NCBI RefSeq assembly: GCF_002742385.2
Contig: NZ_MJBI02000003.1
Coordinates: forward strand, 62,001 to 126,000
DNA length: 64,000 nucleotides
Source of the DNA: Macrococcoides goetzii
GTDB taxonomy: Bacteria > Bacillota > Bacilli > Staphylococcales > Staphylococcaceae
Direction: 5' to 3'
The translations under genes were made by a program, and so were the position numbers. How positions within the stretch are numbered: the first letter of the stretch is position 1; each line of letters starts with the position of its first letter. The notes below the pieces were generated by a model. That model saw nothing but the letters and a program-made list of their open reading frames with translations, was not told the DNA's origin and made no database searches. Shown piece after piece: positions 43,908 to 52,608 of the stretch.

Positions 43908-44972
43908 ATGATTGAAGCAATTATCTTTAATGCTGCTGTCACTGTTAGTGGAATCTATTTATTTCATAGATTTCAATTTTTTGAAGAGAAAGAAATCGTT
44001 TTTTCAAAAAATTATATTACATTACTGATGACACTTATTTCATTTTTACTAATGACGTATCCAATTACATATCATACGATATCGTTTCATCTGGCTTTTA
44101 TTCCACTTTTATTTCTTGGCCGCTATACTAATTTTTTATATACAATATTTAGTGCCATTATATTAGTACTAGCAGAAATTTATATCTTTAATGTATCGCC
44201 AGTCGAAACATTTGATCTGTTAATTATAGCAACACTTGCTAGTATGATTGGACCCTTTATTAAACAAAGTGATTTTAATGCGATTCAGTGGTTAACATTA
44301 ATGAGTATTCTTATCATGTGTATCTATCATTACTTTACAGGCACATTTAATATTTTCGAAATGATATTACTTGCTATTTCCAGCTTTATTTTATCTTTCA
44401 CGTCAAGTATGATGTTTGTAGACATATGGCGCATATACAAAGTGATACAACGCTATGAAAAAGAAGATGAAATCGATCATCTAACTGGCCTAGGAAACGT
44501 TCGTGAGTTTGATCGTTATCTCAATATCGTGAGTAAAAATGCATCGGAAACGAAACATTCATTATCTTTACTATTAATAGATATTGATGATTTTAAAGAG
44601 GTCAATGATCGTTTTGGACATGATGCAGGAGATGCTGTATTAAAACAAATGGCACAAGTCGTAAAAAACTATGTACCGACAGATTCCAAAACATTCAGAA
44701 ATGCCGGCGAAGAATTTAGTGTCATCTTTACGAATCACTCGCTTGATGATACTGTAAAAATAGCTGAAAGTATTCGACTCGGCGTGATGAACGCAACATT
44801 TCATCTCCCAAACAAAGAAGTGATAAACTTATCTGTAACAATTGGAATAGGTTATATTACGAATGAAGAGGTCAAGACGCATCGTAAAATATTTAAAGAA
44901 GCAGATGAAATGTTACATGCTGCAAAGCATCAAGGACAAAATACTGTAATGTTTAATCCCATCATAAAATAA
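43908..44972 (+). CDS. Membrane GGDEF-domain protein, GdpS-like
   Basis: 354 residues: about six transmembrane helices in the first 180 residues (5TM-type sensor region) and a C-terminal GGDEF domain from about 185, with the expected metal site LLLIDIDDFKEVNDRFGHDAGD. The signature loop reads NAGEEF (44698-44715) rather than GGDEF or GGEEF. In staphylococci the single GGDEF protein GdpS lies next to tagO; this is probably its orthologue. GdpS of S. epidermidis is reported to act without cyclic di-GMP synthesis. Confidence 0.88.
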   Translation: MIEAIIFNAAVTVSGIYLFHRFQFFEEKEIVFSKNYITLLMTLISFLLMTYPITYHTISFHLAFIPLLFLGRYTNFLYTIFSAIILVLAEIYIFNVSPVETFDLLIIATLASMIGPFIKQSDFNAIQWLTLMSILIMCIYHYFTGTFNIFEMILLAISSFILSFTSSMMFVDIWRIYKVIQRYEKEDEIDHLTGLGNVREFDRYLNIVSKNASETKHSLSLLLIDIDDFKEVNDRFGHDAGDAVLKQMAQVVKNYVPTDSKTFRNAGEEFSVIFTNHSLDDTVKIAESIRLGVMNATFHLPNKEVINLSVTIGIGYITNEEVKTHRKIFKEADEMLHAAKHQGQNTVMFNPIIK

Positions 44973-45000
44973 CAGGAAGTATACTTTCTGTTATTTTTTT
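44968..45000 (+). terminator. GGDEF gene terminator
   Basis: Inverted repeat AATAACAG...CTGTTATT with a palindromic AAGTATACTT core, followed by TTTTTT; it overlaps the stop codon. Confidence 0.8.
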
Positions 45001-45015
45001 ATTAAGGAGGTCAAT

Positions 45016-45774
45016 ATGGTTTCTATTCAGTTATATGATGAAAAAAAAGTAAAAGATGTTGCAATGCTTGCCGGTAAAATATTATTGGAGTCTGGTGCTG
45101 AAACATACCGAGTTGAAGATACAATGACCCGTATTGCCTCTCACTACGGTCTACACAATACACATAGTTTCGTAACGCCAACGGCAATTATATTTTCACT
45201 TAATGAAAAAAGTTCTACACGATTATATCGTATTTCCAGTCGTACCACCGATCTCGAAAAAATCTCAGAAGTTAATGATATTTCCCGTGCGATTACGAGT
45301 GGAAAAGTGACGTTAGAAGCTGCGAAACTTGCATTAGATGAATTGGAAAAAGCAAATCTACAATATCCATTTTGGTTAAAAGTATTGTCGAGTGCTCTTG
45401 TCTGTGCATTATTCCTTTTAATGTTCAAAGGTCAACCTGCAGATATTGTACCCGCTTTTATTGCTGGAGCGATTGGGTATTTTGTCTGTGATTATTTTAG
45501 TAAAATATATAAAATCCAGTTTTTCGCAGAATATGCCGGTGCGATGGCCATCGCACTTTTCGGATTATTCTTTGTAAATTATATATATAAAGGTGAATTT
45601 GATAAGATTATCATTTCAGCAGTGATGCCCCTTGTACCAGGAGTACCGATAACAAATGCTATACGTGATATGATGGCTGGTCAATTAATAGCTGGTATTT
45701 CAAAAGGGGTAGAAGCTGCCTTAACCGCCTTTGCCATCGGTGCAGGTGTTGCCACAGTACTTATAATATTCTAG
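45016..45774 (+). CDS. ThrE-type threonine/serine exporter, large subunit
   Basis: 252 residues (Pfam ThrE family). An N-terminal soluble region holds KILLESGAETYRVEDTM near 18 and FVTPTAIIFS near 49; a membrane half with about five helices ends in VPGVPITNAIRDMMAG near 206. It matches the first part of Corynebacterium ThrE and is followed 12 bp later by a gene for the second part, so the two probably form one exporter. Substrate by homology only. Confidence 0.88.
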   Translation: MVSIQLYDEKKVKDVAMLAGKILLESGAETYRVEDTMTRIASHYGLHNTHSFVTPTAIIFSLNEKSSTRLYRISSRTTDLEKISEVNDISRAITSGKVTLEAAKLALDELEKANLQYPFWLKVLSSALVCALFLLMFKGQPADIVPAFIAGAIGYFVCDYFSKIYKIQFFAEYAGAMAIALFGLFFVNYIYKGEFDKIIISAVMPLVPGVPITNAIRDMMAGQLIAGISKGVEAALTAFAIGAGVATVLIIF

Positions 45775-45786
45775 GAGGATTAAACG

Positions 45787-46272
45787 ATGACTTTATTATT
45801 TCAAACAATTATTAGTTTCTTTGCATCTGTATTTTTTGCAATCGTATTTAATGCTCCGCGTAAACTACTGATGGCATGTGGATTTGTCGGTGCAATTGGC
45901 TGGATGGTATTCACGATTGCAGAATCTACAAAACTTACACTTGCTATCGGTGTATTTTTAGGATCCCTATCGCTCAGTTTATGTGCACATCTTTTTGCGA
46001 GATATTATAAACGCCCTGTTATTATCTTCAATGTAGCTGGCATTATACCACTCGTACCAGGAGGCGTTGCATATGATGCAACAAAGAATCTTATTATTTC
46101 AGACTTTAGTGAAGCATTAGCGAAAGGTATGGAAGTCACACTTGCATCTGGTGCAATTGCATTCGGTTTATTAATCGCAGAAATTTTGTTCCAGACATTT
46201 CTTAAAGGTTATTCTCGTTTTAAACATAATAAACATCGCAAAAAGAAAGGACAAAAACCAATCAAACTATAA
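45787..46272 (+). CDS. ThrE-type exporter, small subunit
   Basis: 161 residues, about five transmembrane helices, the ThrE_2/DUF3815 part. Signature IIPLVPGGVAYDATKNLI near 80 mirrors the VPGVP motif of its partner. A basic tail (KHNKHRKKKGQKP) is cytoplasmic. Start preceded by AGGAGG. A terminator starts at its stop. Confidence 0.87.
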   Translation: MTLLFQTIISFFASVFFAIVFNAPRKLLMACGFVGAIGWMVFTIAESTKLTLAIGVFLGSLSLSLCAHLFARYYKRPVIIFNVAGIIPLVPGGVAYDATKNLIISDFSEALAKGMEVTLASGAIAFGLLIAEILFQTFLKGYSRFKHNKHRKKKGQKPIKL

Positions 46273-46331
46273 ATCGCACTTATTTTTAGTTTTCTATTTT
46301 CAAGAAAATTAAAAATAAGTGTGATTTTTTT
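46272..46331 (+). terminator. Terminator of the exporter operon
   Basis: 17-bp stem (AATCGCACTTATTTTTA, one wobble) with a 21-nt loop, followed by TTTTT. Confidence 0.85.
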
Positions 46332-46387
46332 GACATTTAAGATTAAAATAATTATATTAACTTATATTCACAACAGGAGGATTACAA

Positions 46388-47611
46388 ATGAAAGATAAAT
46401 TAATTGAACGATTATCACGCTATGTAAAAATTGATACGCAATCGAATGCCACAAGCACTACTACCCCATCAACAGAAAAACAATGGGATTTACTTAACTT
46501 GTTACAAAATGAAATCGAATCTTTAGGTCTTGAAACTGATATCGATGAATATGGTTATTTATTTGCTACACTACCAGCAAATACAGACAAAGAAGTACCG
46601 ACTATCGGGTTACTTGCACATGTTGATACTGCTACTGATTTCACAGGGACGAATGTGTCTCCACAAATTATCGACAACTTTAATGGAGAAGATATTACTT
46701 TAAAGAGTGGTTTAGTCATTGAAAAAGCAAAGTTCCCTGAACTAGAATTTTATACAGGTCATACATTGATGACAACTGACGGAACAACACTTTTAGGTGC
46801 TGATAATAAAGCCGGAATCACTGAAATCATGACAGCAATTGAATACTTAATCAATCATCCAGAAATCAAGCACGGAAAAATTCGATTCGGTTTCACTCCT
46901 GATGAAGAAATTGGTCGTGGACCGCACAAATTTGATGTTGAACGTTTTGGTGCACAATTTGCATATACTATTGACGGTGGACGTCGTGGTGAATTGCAAT
47001 ATGAAAGCTTTAACGCTGCAGGTGTTGAAGTTGAATTTAATGGTGTTAACGTGCATCCAGGAAGTGCGAAAGACAAAATGGTTAACGCATTAAACTTAGC
47101 TGTTCGTTTCCAAAGTACATTACCTGAGCAAGAGCGTCCAGAGCATACAGAAGGATATGAAGGATTCTATCACTTAATGGATATGAACGGTAACGTTGAA
47201 CATGCGAAACTTTCATACATTATCCGTGATCATGACCGAGAAAAGTTTGAAGCACGTAAAGCAACTATGGAAGAGATTATAAAAACTATTCAAGCTGATT
47301 TTGGCAATGATGCAGCGAGCATTTCAATTAAAGATCAATACTTCAATATGGGCGAGAAAATCACACCTCATAAAGCGCTAATCGATGTACCGTTAGAAGT
47401 TATGAAATCATTAAATATCGAACCAATTGTTGAACCGATACGAGGGGGTACAGATGGTAGTCAATTATCATTTATGGGGTTACCTACTCCAAATATCTTT
47501 ACAGGGGCTGAAAACTTCCATGGACCATATGAATACGTATCAATCGATGATATGGAAAAATCAGTGATGACGATTGTTGGGATATTAGCTAAATTTGAAG
47601 AAAGAGCATAA
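46388..47611 (+). CDS. pepT: Peptidase T (tripeptidase)
   Basis: Zinc aminotripeptidase of the M20 family, cytoplasmic. 407 residues. Zinc-ligand motifs [11 protein letters not shown] near 76, [14 protein letters not shown] near 137, [17 protein letters not shown] near 168, and the substrate/zinc region [18 protein letters not shown] near 352. Own ribosome site CAGGAGG. Two POT di/tripeptide transporters at 57-61 kb could supply its substrates. Confidence 0.97.
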   Translation: MKDKLIERLSRYVKIDTQSNATSTTTPSTEKQWDLLNLLQNEIESLGLETDIDEYGYLFATLPANTDKEVPTIGLLAHVDTATDFTGTNVSPQIIDNFNGEDITLKSGLVIEKAKFPELEFYTGHTLMTTDGTTLLGADNKAGITEIMTAIEYLINHPEIKHGKIRFGFTPDEEIGRGPHKFDVERFGAQFAYTIDGGRRGELQYESFNAAGVEVEFNGVNVHPGSAKDKMVNALNLAVRFQSTLPEQERPEHTEGYEGFYHLMDMNGNVEHAKLSYIIRDHDREKFEARKATMEEIIKTIQADFGNDAASISIKDQYFNMGEKITPHKALIDVPLEVMKSLNIEPIVEPIRGGTDGSQLSFMGLPTPNIFTGAENFHGPYEYVSIDDMEKSVMTIVGILAKFEERA

Positions 47612-47618
47612 ATCATAT

Positions 47619-47664
47619 AAAAGGGGAAGAGGGTTAAGACTTATGTCTCACCCTCTTCCCTTTT
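47619..47664. terminator. Bidirectional terminator, pepT / glycerate-kinase-like
   Basis: 16-bp nearly perfect stem (AAAAGGGGAAGAGGGT) with a 14-nt loop and TTTTT, between convergent genes. Confidence 0.88.
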
Positions 47665-47671
47665 TAAATAA

Positions 47672-48754
47672 TTATTGTTTTCTTGTAGCCATCATAATTT
47701 GCTTTGCAGTATTCTGTAATTGAATACCGATTTGAATATCTTCAGTATCCGAGCTTACTTCAGGATATATATTAAGCTCAATCGCTTCTTTATCATTACT
47801 CAATTGCTTATATTGTTTTCCACCCATTAAATATATGTTTATCTTATCAGGATTCTGCAGCTTATTAATTTCACTAACAACTAGTGAACCCGTCGTTTCA
47901 TTCACACTTCCACCACCATATATCACCATATCTGCTTCGTTTATCAAACTGCCGATGTGTGTACGCATAAAAATTAGTTCAGCAGATGTTTTCGTCTCAG
48001 CATTGAATAGCTGTTCAAACACAGCGCGAAGGCCACCACCATCGCCACCATAAATTGAAGCATTTAAATCAATACCAAATTTCTTAAATTGCTCTGAAAT
48101 ATACCAAATACTATTATCTATAGTCTGTTTCGTTTCAAAATCAAACTCACTATTCGCAATATGACTTTCTTTACCATATATCTTATACTGGTGGTCACTC
48201 ACTACTGTAAATGAAACTTCTTTTAAACGATCATCCATATCACCCAACTCAATATGTCTAATTTCTTTTAGATCATCTTGTTTAAGCGGACCATCCATTA
48301 ATATGTAATCTCGATTATAGAATTTTGCACCGAATGCATTGAGCATCCCAAGTCCTGCATCAAAAGTGGTAATGCCACCAATTGATATGATAAATGATTT
48401 TACCCCCATATCTAACCCCTGGGTAATCAATTGACCAAGACCATAACTCGAAGCTGCTAATGGATTTTTACTACTTAAAATCGTCTTTCCATCAATGAGC
48501 ATAGTGTCCTGTTCTAAAATAGCCACTTCCACTTCAATCGGCATTAATAAATCACTGTTGACATTTCGTTTGATTTTACGACCTTTTTCCCATACTAATA
48601 AAGCGTCTATCATATTTTTATCGCTCTCAAATAACGGGACCATTACGATATTTGCAGTGTTATCAACTGCTTTAATACCATCAAAAACATACTGATTGGC
48701 GTGATGCGAGAATAAAATATCAAAAAATGAATCCATAGCAACTAATATCTTCAT
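47672..48754 (-). CDS. Diverged glycerate kinase-family protein
   Basis: 360 residues with the overall layout of type I glycerate kinase (KILVAMDSF at the start, FIISIGGITTFDAGLGM near 130, YGGDGGGLRAVFE near 239, ADMVIYGGGSVNETTG near 284). Motifs that are near-invariant in the family are altered: DSFK reads DSFF, ADGGEGT is absent, GGSATNDGGAGM reads GGITTFDAGLGM, and GEGRID reads GGGSVN. Activity on glycerate is therefore doubtful. Start ATG 48754 has GGAGG. Confidence 0.72.
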   Translation of the reverse strand: MKILVAMDSFFDILFSHHANQYVFDGIKAVDNTANIVMVPLFESDKNMIDALLVWEKGRKIKRNVNSDLLMPIEVEVAILEQDTMLIDGKTILSSKNPLAASSYGLGQLITQGLDMGVKSFIISIGGITTFDAGLGMLNAFGAKFYNRDYILMDGPLKQDDLKEIRHIELGDMDDRLKEVSFTVVSDHQYKIYGKESHIANSEFDFETKQTIDNSIWYISEQFKKFGIDLNASIYGGDGGGLRAVFEQLFNAETKTSAELIFMRTHIGSLINEADMVIYGGGSVNETTGSLVVSEINKLQNPDKINIYLMGGKQYKQLSNDKEAIELNIYPEVSSDTEDIQIGIQLQNTAKQIMMATRKQ

Positions 48755-48773
48755 CTTTTCCTCCAAAATAAAT

Positions 48774-48796
48774 AACTAATAGTAGCACTATTAGTT
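48774..48796. repeat. Inverted repeat between the bacilliredoxin and kinase-like genes
   Basis: Perfect 10-bp arms AACTAATAGT and ACTATTAGTT with a 3-nt loop, upstream of the kinase-like start and downstream of the bacilliredoxin gene. The exit is only weakly T-rich, so it may be a poor terminator or an operator. Confidence 0.6.
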
Positions 48797-48830
48797 AATA
48801 TAATTATTATTTACTTCTAAATCTCTTTCA

Positions 48831-49151
48831 CTATTCTTCTGCTTTAGAAAGATTAGCAATTGTTATATTCTTATGACTGTCATGCCACATAACTTCTCCA
48901 TTATTAAAGTAAAATGCTTGAGGTGATTCATGTTTAATGTTTGTCTTCGCTTCAATATAATTGGATAATTCACGTGCATCCTGAACGATTAAATAATATG
49001 CGTTGATATCACGTTCATAAGCAAAATTATCAAATTGATCATATGCACTCGCAGATATTGGGCATGTGTTTGAATGCTTCAGAAAAAATACCTTACTATT
49101 AGATTCAAGCATCTCTTCAAACTGTTCAATCGTATTCAATTTTATAATCAT
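48831..49151 (-). CDS. Monothiol bacilliredoxin BrxC-like (YtxJ)
   Basis: 106 residues, thioredoxin fold with a single active-site Cys in FFLKHSNTCPISASAY near residue 30, the YtxJ/BrxC signature TCPIS. This family removes bacillithiol mixed disulfides. C-terminal SPQAFYFNNGEVMWHDSH contains the cis-Pro region. Stands alone, convergent with nothing; upstream region is short and A/T-rich. Confidence 0.87.
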   Translation of the reverse strand: MIIKLNTIEQFEEMLESNSKVFFLKHSNTCPISASAYDQFDNFAYERDINAYYLIVQDARELSNYIEAKTNIKHESPQAFYFNNGEVMWHDSHKNITIANLSKAEE

Positions 49152-49295
49152 GATTTCACCCCATAATTGTGCTTTCGATTTTTAAAATATATCATGGTAA
49201 GATTATTTTTGCAACGTATTATTTAATATTACCCCTATCTCAAATAATTACACATTGGTATAATGACTTTAACAAATATTTGGAGGTTTTACACG

Positions 49296-49508
49296 ATGAA
49301 CAACAATAAATTCCCTCTTAAACGCTGGACCTTTATCGATACATTAAATACTTGCGTTTTAATTTATGTGTTACTCTTTTTTAAGGATATTAATAAAAAT
49401 CCTACGCTTACTATCGTTATATTTATTGCGATAGCAATCTGGATATTAACCGTGATTGCAAAGAATATCATTATTTCTAAACAAGATAAAAATGAAACAC
49501 TCAAATAA
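49296..49508 (+). CDS. Small membrane protein of unknown function
   Basis: 70 residues with two transmembrane helices (about 14-31 and 39-59) and charged ends. ATG 49296 has a clear TTGGAGG; an in-frame ATG 11 codons earlier would lie before it. No family recognised. Ends at a perfect 19-bp hairpin shared with the next, convergent gene. Confidence 0.7.
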   Translation: MNNNKFPLKRWTFIDTLNTCVLIYVLLFFKDINKNPTLTIVIFIAIAIWILTVIAKNIIISKQDKNETLK

Positions 49509-49543
49509 AAGTATAAAAGGCAGTTGCCTTTTATACTTTTATT
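49504..49543. terminator. Bidirectional terminator, small membrane protein / lipoprotein
   Basis: Perfect 19-bp arms (49504-49522, 49525-49543) with a 2-nt loop; it overlaps both stop codons. Confidence 0.88.
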
Positions 49544-50432
49544 GTTTCACTTCTAAACTATTTAAAGCATCATAATACTTTTCATCAATCGACTTAATAT
49601 ATTTCGTATTTTCTAAAATATTTTGAATCGGCAATTTTTGAAGTTCACTTTCTGTCTTCATGGCAACTTTACGTTCTTTATAATAATTAATTAGACTGTA
49701 ATATGTTTCAATTGTAGCTTTGCGCATCCCGATTACATTTTTAGATTTCAGTTTCGTTTGATTCAATTTATCGACGTTTGATTTTAGTAATGGAATTAAC
49801 GTTTCATCAATATACGCTTGTTTCTCGTTCACACTTCCACTTGATGTTAAATAAGCTACTTTTTCTTTTAAAATATCGCTATTGTCATTCACTAATTTAG
49901 TTAATGTATCAAAATCTTCGGACTCATTACTATTGCTCTCTGCTTTTTTTGCATACTTTTCATTTAAAACTTTATTTTTTTCAAATACTTTCGTATATTC
50001 TAAAATTTTTTCATTGGATAATATTGACTGATTAAATAGCTTCATATATCGATCAAGTTCAGAAATGAATTGTTTCTTTTTATTTAAGTTTCTCACGTAT
50101 ATGCTATGAACATCTTTAACTTCTTTTGTATCAGGATTAACGGCCATAACTTTTTTCTCATAGGCTTTAAGTTGTGGTTTTATTTTTGCATTGATATCTA
50201 ATTCAATCTTTTTTAACTTTTTCTTTTTCTCTTCTGTAACTTCTGAGCCTAGTAATTGGTCAGCTTTATCCAGTCCTAATCCATCGATTTGTTGAACCAG
50301 TTTCTTTTCTTCAGATTGTACATCTTTCATTTGAGCTTTATAATCATTAATATCAGACTTTACTTTATTACCGCAACCTGCAATAACTGTACTTATTAAT
50401 AATATTAATACAATAGAATATAATTTTTTCAT
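49539..50432 (-). CDS. YkyA-like cell-wall-binding lipoprotein
   Basis: 297 residues. Lipobox TVIAGC (Cys near 20), then an almost wholly helical, Lys/Glu-rich, coiled-coil-like body, resembling the putative cell-wall-binding lipoprotein family YkyA. Start ATG 50432 has GAGGAG; the in-frame upstream extension contains no ribosome site. Function unknown in any detail. Confidence 0.8.
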   Translation of the reverse strand: MKKLYSIVLILLISTVIAGCGNKVKSDINDYKAQMKDVQSEEKKLVQQIDGLGLDKADQLLGSEVTEEKKKKLKKIELDINAKIKPQLKAYEKKVMAVNPDTKEVKDVHSIYVRNLNKKKQFISELDRYMKLFNQSILSNEKILEYTKVFEKNKVLNEKYAKKAESNSNESEDFDTLTKLVNDNSDILKEKVAYLTSSGSVNEKQAYIDETLIPLLKSNVDKLNQTKLKSKNVIGMRKATIETYYSLINYYKERKVAMKTESELQKLPIQNILENTKYIKSIDEKYYDALNSLEVKQ

Positions 50433-50536
50433 ATATGCTCTCCTCAATATCAATATTATACCTAATTTAGCCGAGAAATAAAACCTACATTCATTAATCA
50501 AAGGGCTATAGTTACTTATGAAAGGAAAAATTATAC

Positions 50537-51037
50537 ATGCAAAAACAGAAACCAATACTTACAATCAATAATAGAACAGGACAATACAGAAAAAAATTTG
50601 AAGAGATTAATAAAATGCTGACCACACTATTAGACACTCCTATTATTAAAACATTGCATATCGGTTCTACATCCGTAGACGGAGCCTTAACAAGTGGTAT
50701 TATTGATATACTTGTTGTAGTAAAAAGTTTGCATGCAATGACAACGCTTGATGAAAAACGTCTAAATCTGCAACACTTTTATCGATTACATCATCCCTAT
50801 CAAAAGAAGTGTGTATATGCACAGTTTAGTGATCTGCAATCACTAACTGAAGTTGTGCGTTTACATATCGTAGAAGAAGACAGTAAAAAATTAAATCATT
50901 ACTTAGCTGGCCAAGCTATTTTAATAGAACAAATTCAAGCGTTTAATCAATATAAGAAAGATCTTAATCATGAAATTTCTGTGAAAGAATATGAAAATAA
51001 AAAGTCAGAATGGTTCAAACGCAAACTGTCAGTTTAA
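50537..51037 (+). CDS. GrpB-family (UPF0157) nucleotidyltransferase-like protein
   Basis: 166 residues. The core HIGSTSVDGALTSGIIDILVVV near 42 matches GrpB (HIGSTSVPG...KPIIDILV), a nucleotidyltransferase-fold family of uncertain function. C-terminal part (YENKKSEWFKRKL) is also typical. Ribosome site AAAGGA. Located just before murB. Confidence 0.83.
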   Translation: MQKQKPILTINNRTGQYRKKFEEINKMLTTLLDTPIIKTLHIGSTSVDGALTSGIIDILVVVKSLHAMTTLDEKRLNLQHFYRLHHPYQKKCVYAQFSDLQSLTEVVRLHIVEEDSKKLNHYLAGQAILIEQIQAFNQYKKDLNHEISVKEYENKKSEWFKRKLSV

Positions 51038-51094
51038 AATCCTTCTCTTAACTGATATAATTAAGTTTGAATTTACCGAAAGGGCGTAATAAAG

Positions 51095-52009
51095 ATGCAA
51101 GTAGCTGAAATATACAATCAATTAAGTACAATTATCGATCCTAACCATATTAAAATGAATGAGCCATTAAAAAATTACACGTATACAAAAACAGGTGGTA
51201 ATGCTGATATATATATTACGCCGATAAAATATTCCGAAATACAAAAAACAATTCAGTACGCTAATGAACACAATATAACAGTAACTTACCTGGGCAACGG
51301 ATCAAACATTATTATCAGAGATGGTGGCATACGTGGTATCGTTATCAGCCTGCTCGGCTTAACGGATGTACAGGTTGAATATGATACGATTATTGCCAGC
51401 AGTGGTGCAGCGATTATCGATGTATCACGTATTGCACGTGACCATCATTTAACAGGATTAGAATTTGCCTGTGGCATACCTGGTTCTGTTGGTGGGGCAG
51501 TTTATATGAACGCTGGTGCTTATGGCGGAGAAGTTAAAGATGTTATTGAAAGTGCCACTGTTGTCGATCAGCACGGGGAAATCCATACATTAACGAATGA
51601 AGCGCTAGCCTTAGATTACAGAACAAGTATTATTCAATCAGAACATTATGTCGTACTTGAAGCAACATTTAAATTACAACGTGGCGATATTAATTTAATT
51701 CAATCTCAAATGGATATCTTAACAGAACGTCGTGAAGACAAACAGCCATTAGAATATCCTTCTTGTGGTAGCGTTTTCAGAAGACCACCAGGACATTTTG
51801 CCGGTCAATTGATACAAGAAGCTGGATTACAGGGATATCGTATCGGAGGCGTGGAAGTCTCTAAAAAGCATGCTGGTTTTATCGTTAATGTCGATAACGG
51901 CACTGCAACAGATTATGAAGAAATGATTGCGCATGTACAAAAGATCGTATTTGAAAATAGTGGTATTGAATTACAGCCTGAAGTTCGAGTTATTGGTGAT
52001 AAGATTTAA
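51095..52009 (+). CDS. murB: UDP-N-acetylenolpyruvoylglucosamine reductase
   Basis: Second step of UDP-MurNAc synthesis, NADPH and FAD dependent. 304 residues. TKTGGNADI near 31 and [13 protein letters not shown] near 67 (FAD), [21 protein letters not shown] near 127, the catalytic Ser in [14 protein letters not shown] near 227, and the C-terminal Glu in LQPEVRVIG near 296. Cytoplasmic; own terminator. Confidence 0.97.
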   Translation: MQVAEIYNQLSTIIDPNHIKMNEPLKNYTYTKTGGNADIYITPIKYSEIQKTIQYANEHNITVTYLGNGSNIIIRDGGIRGIVISLLGLTDVQVEYDTIIASSGAAIIDVSRIARDHHLTGLEFACGIPGSVGGAVYMNAGAYGGEVKDVIESATVVDQHGEIHTLTNEALALDYRTSIIQSEHYVVLEATFKLQRGDINLIQSQMDILTERREDKQPLEYPSCGSVFRRPPGHFAGQLIQEAGLQGYRIGGVEVSKKHAGFIVNVDNGTATDYEEMIAHVQKIVFENSGIELQPEVRVIGDKI

Positions 52010-52041
52010 AGGGATATGGACACGCCTGTCCACATCCCTTT
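52008..52041 (+). terminator. murB terminator
   Basis: 15-bp stem with one mismatch (AAAGGGATATGGACA, 4-nt loop) followed by TTATTT. Confidence 0.85.
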
Positions 52042-52072
52042 TTATTTATTATAAAATATTAGTTTATAGAAT

Positions 52073-52480
52073 TTATTCTACTACGATATCTGCATTAGGC
52101 ATCGTATGTTGATTGTGTGCAGTCACATGACTGATGACATTATAATTTCCTTTGTCTTTAAATGTATATTCTAAAGTATATACGCCATCTTTAGCTTTTT
52201 TAACTTTTTCTTTCACAGAATTTTTCATATCCTTATCTTTAATGATTTCAAACATGACTTCATCCGCTTCGTTTACAAAAGTCTTACCATGTTTAACCGT
52301 TGCAGTTATCTTCACTGAATCACCTGCTTTTGCTTTAGCAGGCACCTTTAAATCAACAGTTAAAGGTGTTACTGATTTAGATTCTGAATGCGTTCCGTGC
52401 CCTTCATGACCTTCTTGTTTTTCCTGCCCACATGCAGTAAGCATTAATGCACTTGCTGCAATGATGAATAATTTCTTCAT
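52073..52480 (-). CDS. YtkA-like domain lipoprotein
   Basis: 135 residues. Lipobox LMLTAC (Cys near 17), a His-rich linker HEGHGTH near 25, then a YtkA-like beta-sandwich (LTVDLKVPAKAKAGDSVKI, VMFEIIKDKD, GVYTLEYTFKDKGNYNVISHVTAHNQH). Related proteins are small envelope lipoproteins, some linked with cytochrome oxidase or copper. Start ATG 52480 has AGGGGG. Confidence 0.82.
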   Translation of the reverse strand: MKKLFIIAASALMLTACGQEKQEGHEGHGTHSESKSVTPLTVDLKVPAKAKAGDSVKITATVKHGKTFVNEADEVMFEIIKDKDMKNSVKEKVKKAKDGVYTLEYTFKDKGNYNVISHVTAHNQHTMPNADIVVE

Positions 52481-52561
52481 AGTTATCCCCCTAAAATTAA
52501 TGTCCATATTATTATCATGAACTTTATTCTGTTATTCAATGAACAAACTGTGACAAAGCAT

Positions 52562-52599
52562 AAAAAAACAAGCTAATGCAAAATTTGTCAATAGCTTGT
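52562..52599 (-). terminator. nrd operon terminator
   Basis: 8-bp perfect stem (ACAAGCTA/TAGCTTGT, 16-nt loop) followed by TTTTTT on the minus strand, after nrdF. Confidence 0.8.
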
Positions 52600-52608
52600 C
52601 AAATTAAT

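Noticed and set aside
45016-46272. Split ThrE as a frameshifted pseudogene
   Set aside because: The second gene has its own AGGAGG and start, the spacer contains a proper stop, and two-gene ThrE systems are common in Firmicutes.
50433-50555. N-terminal extension of the YkyA-like lipoprotein
   Set aside because: The extension precedes a good ribosome site and lipoprotein signal peptide, and overlaps the divergent grpB-like start.
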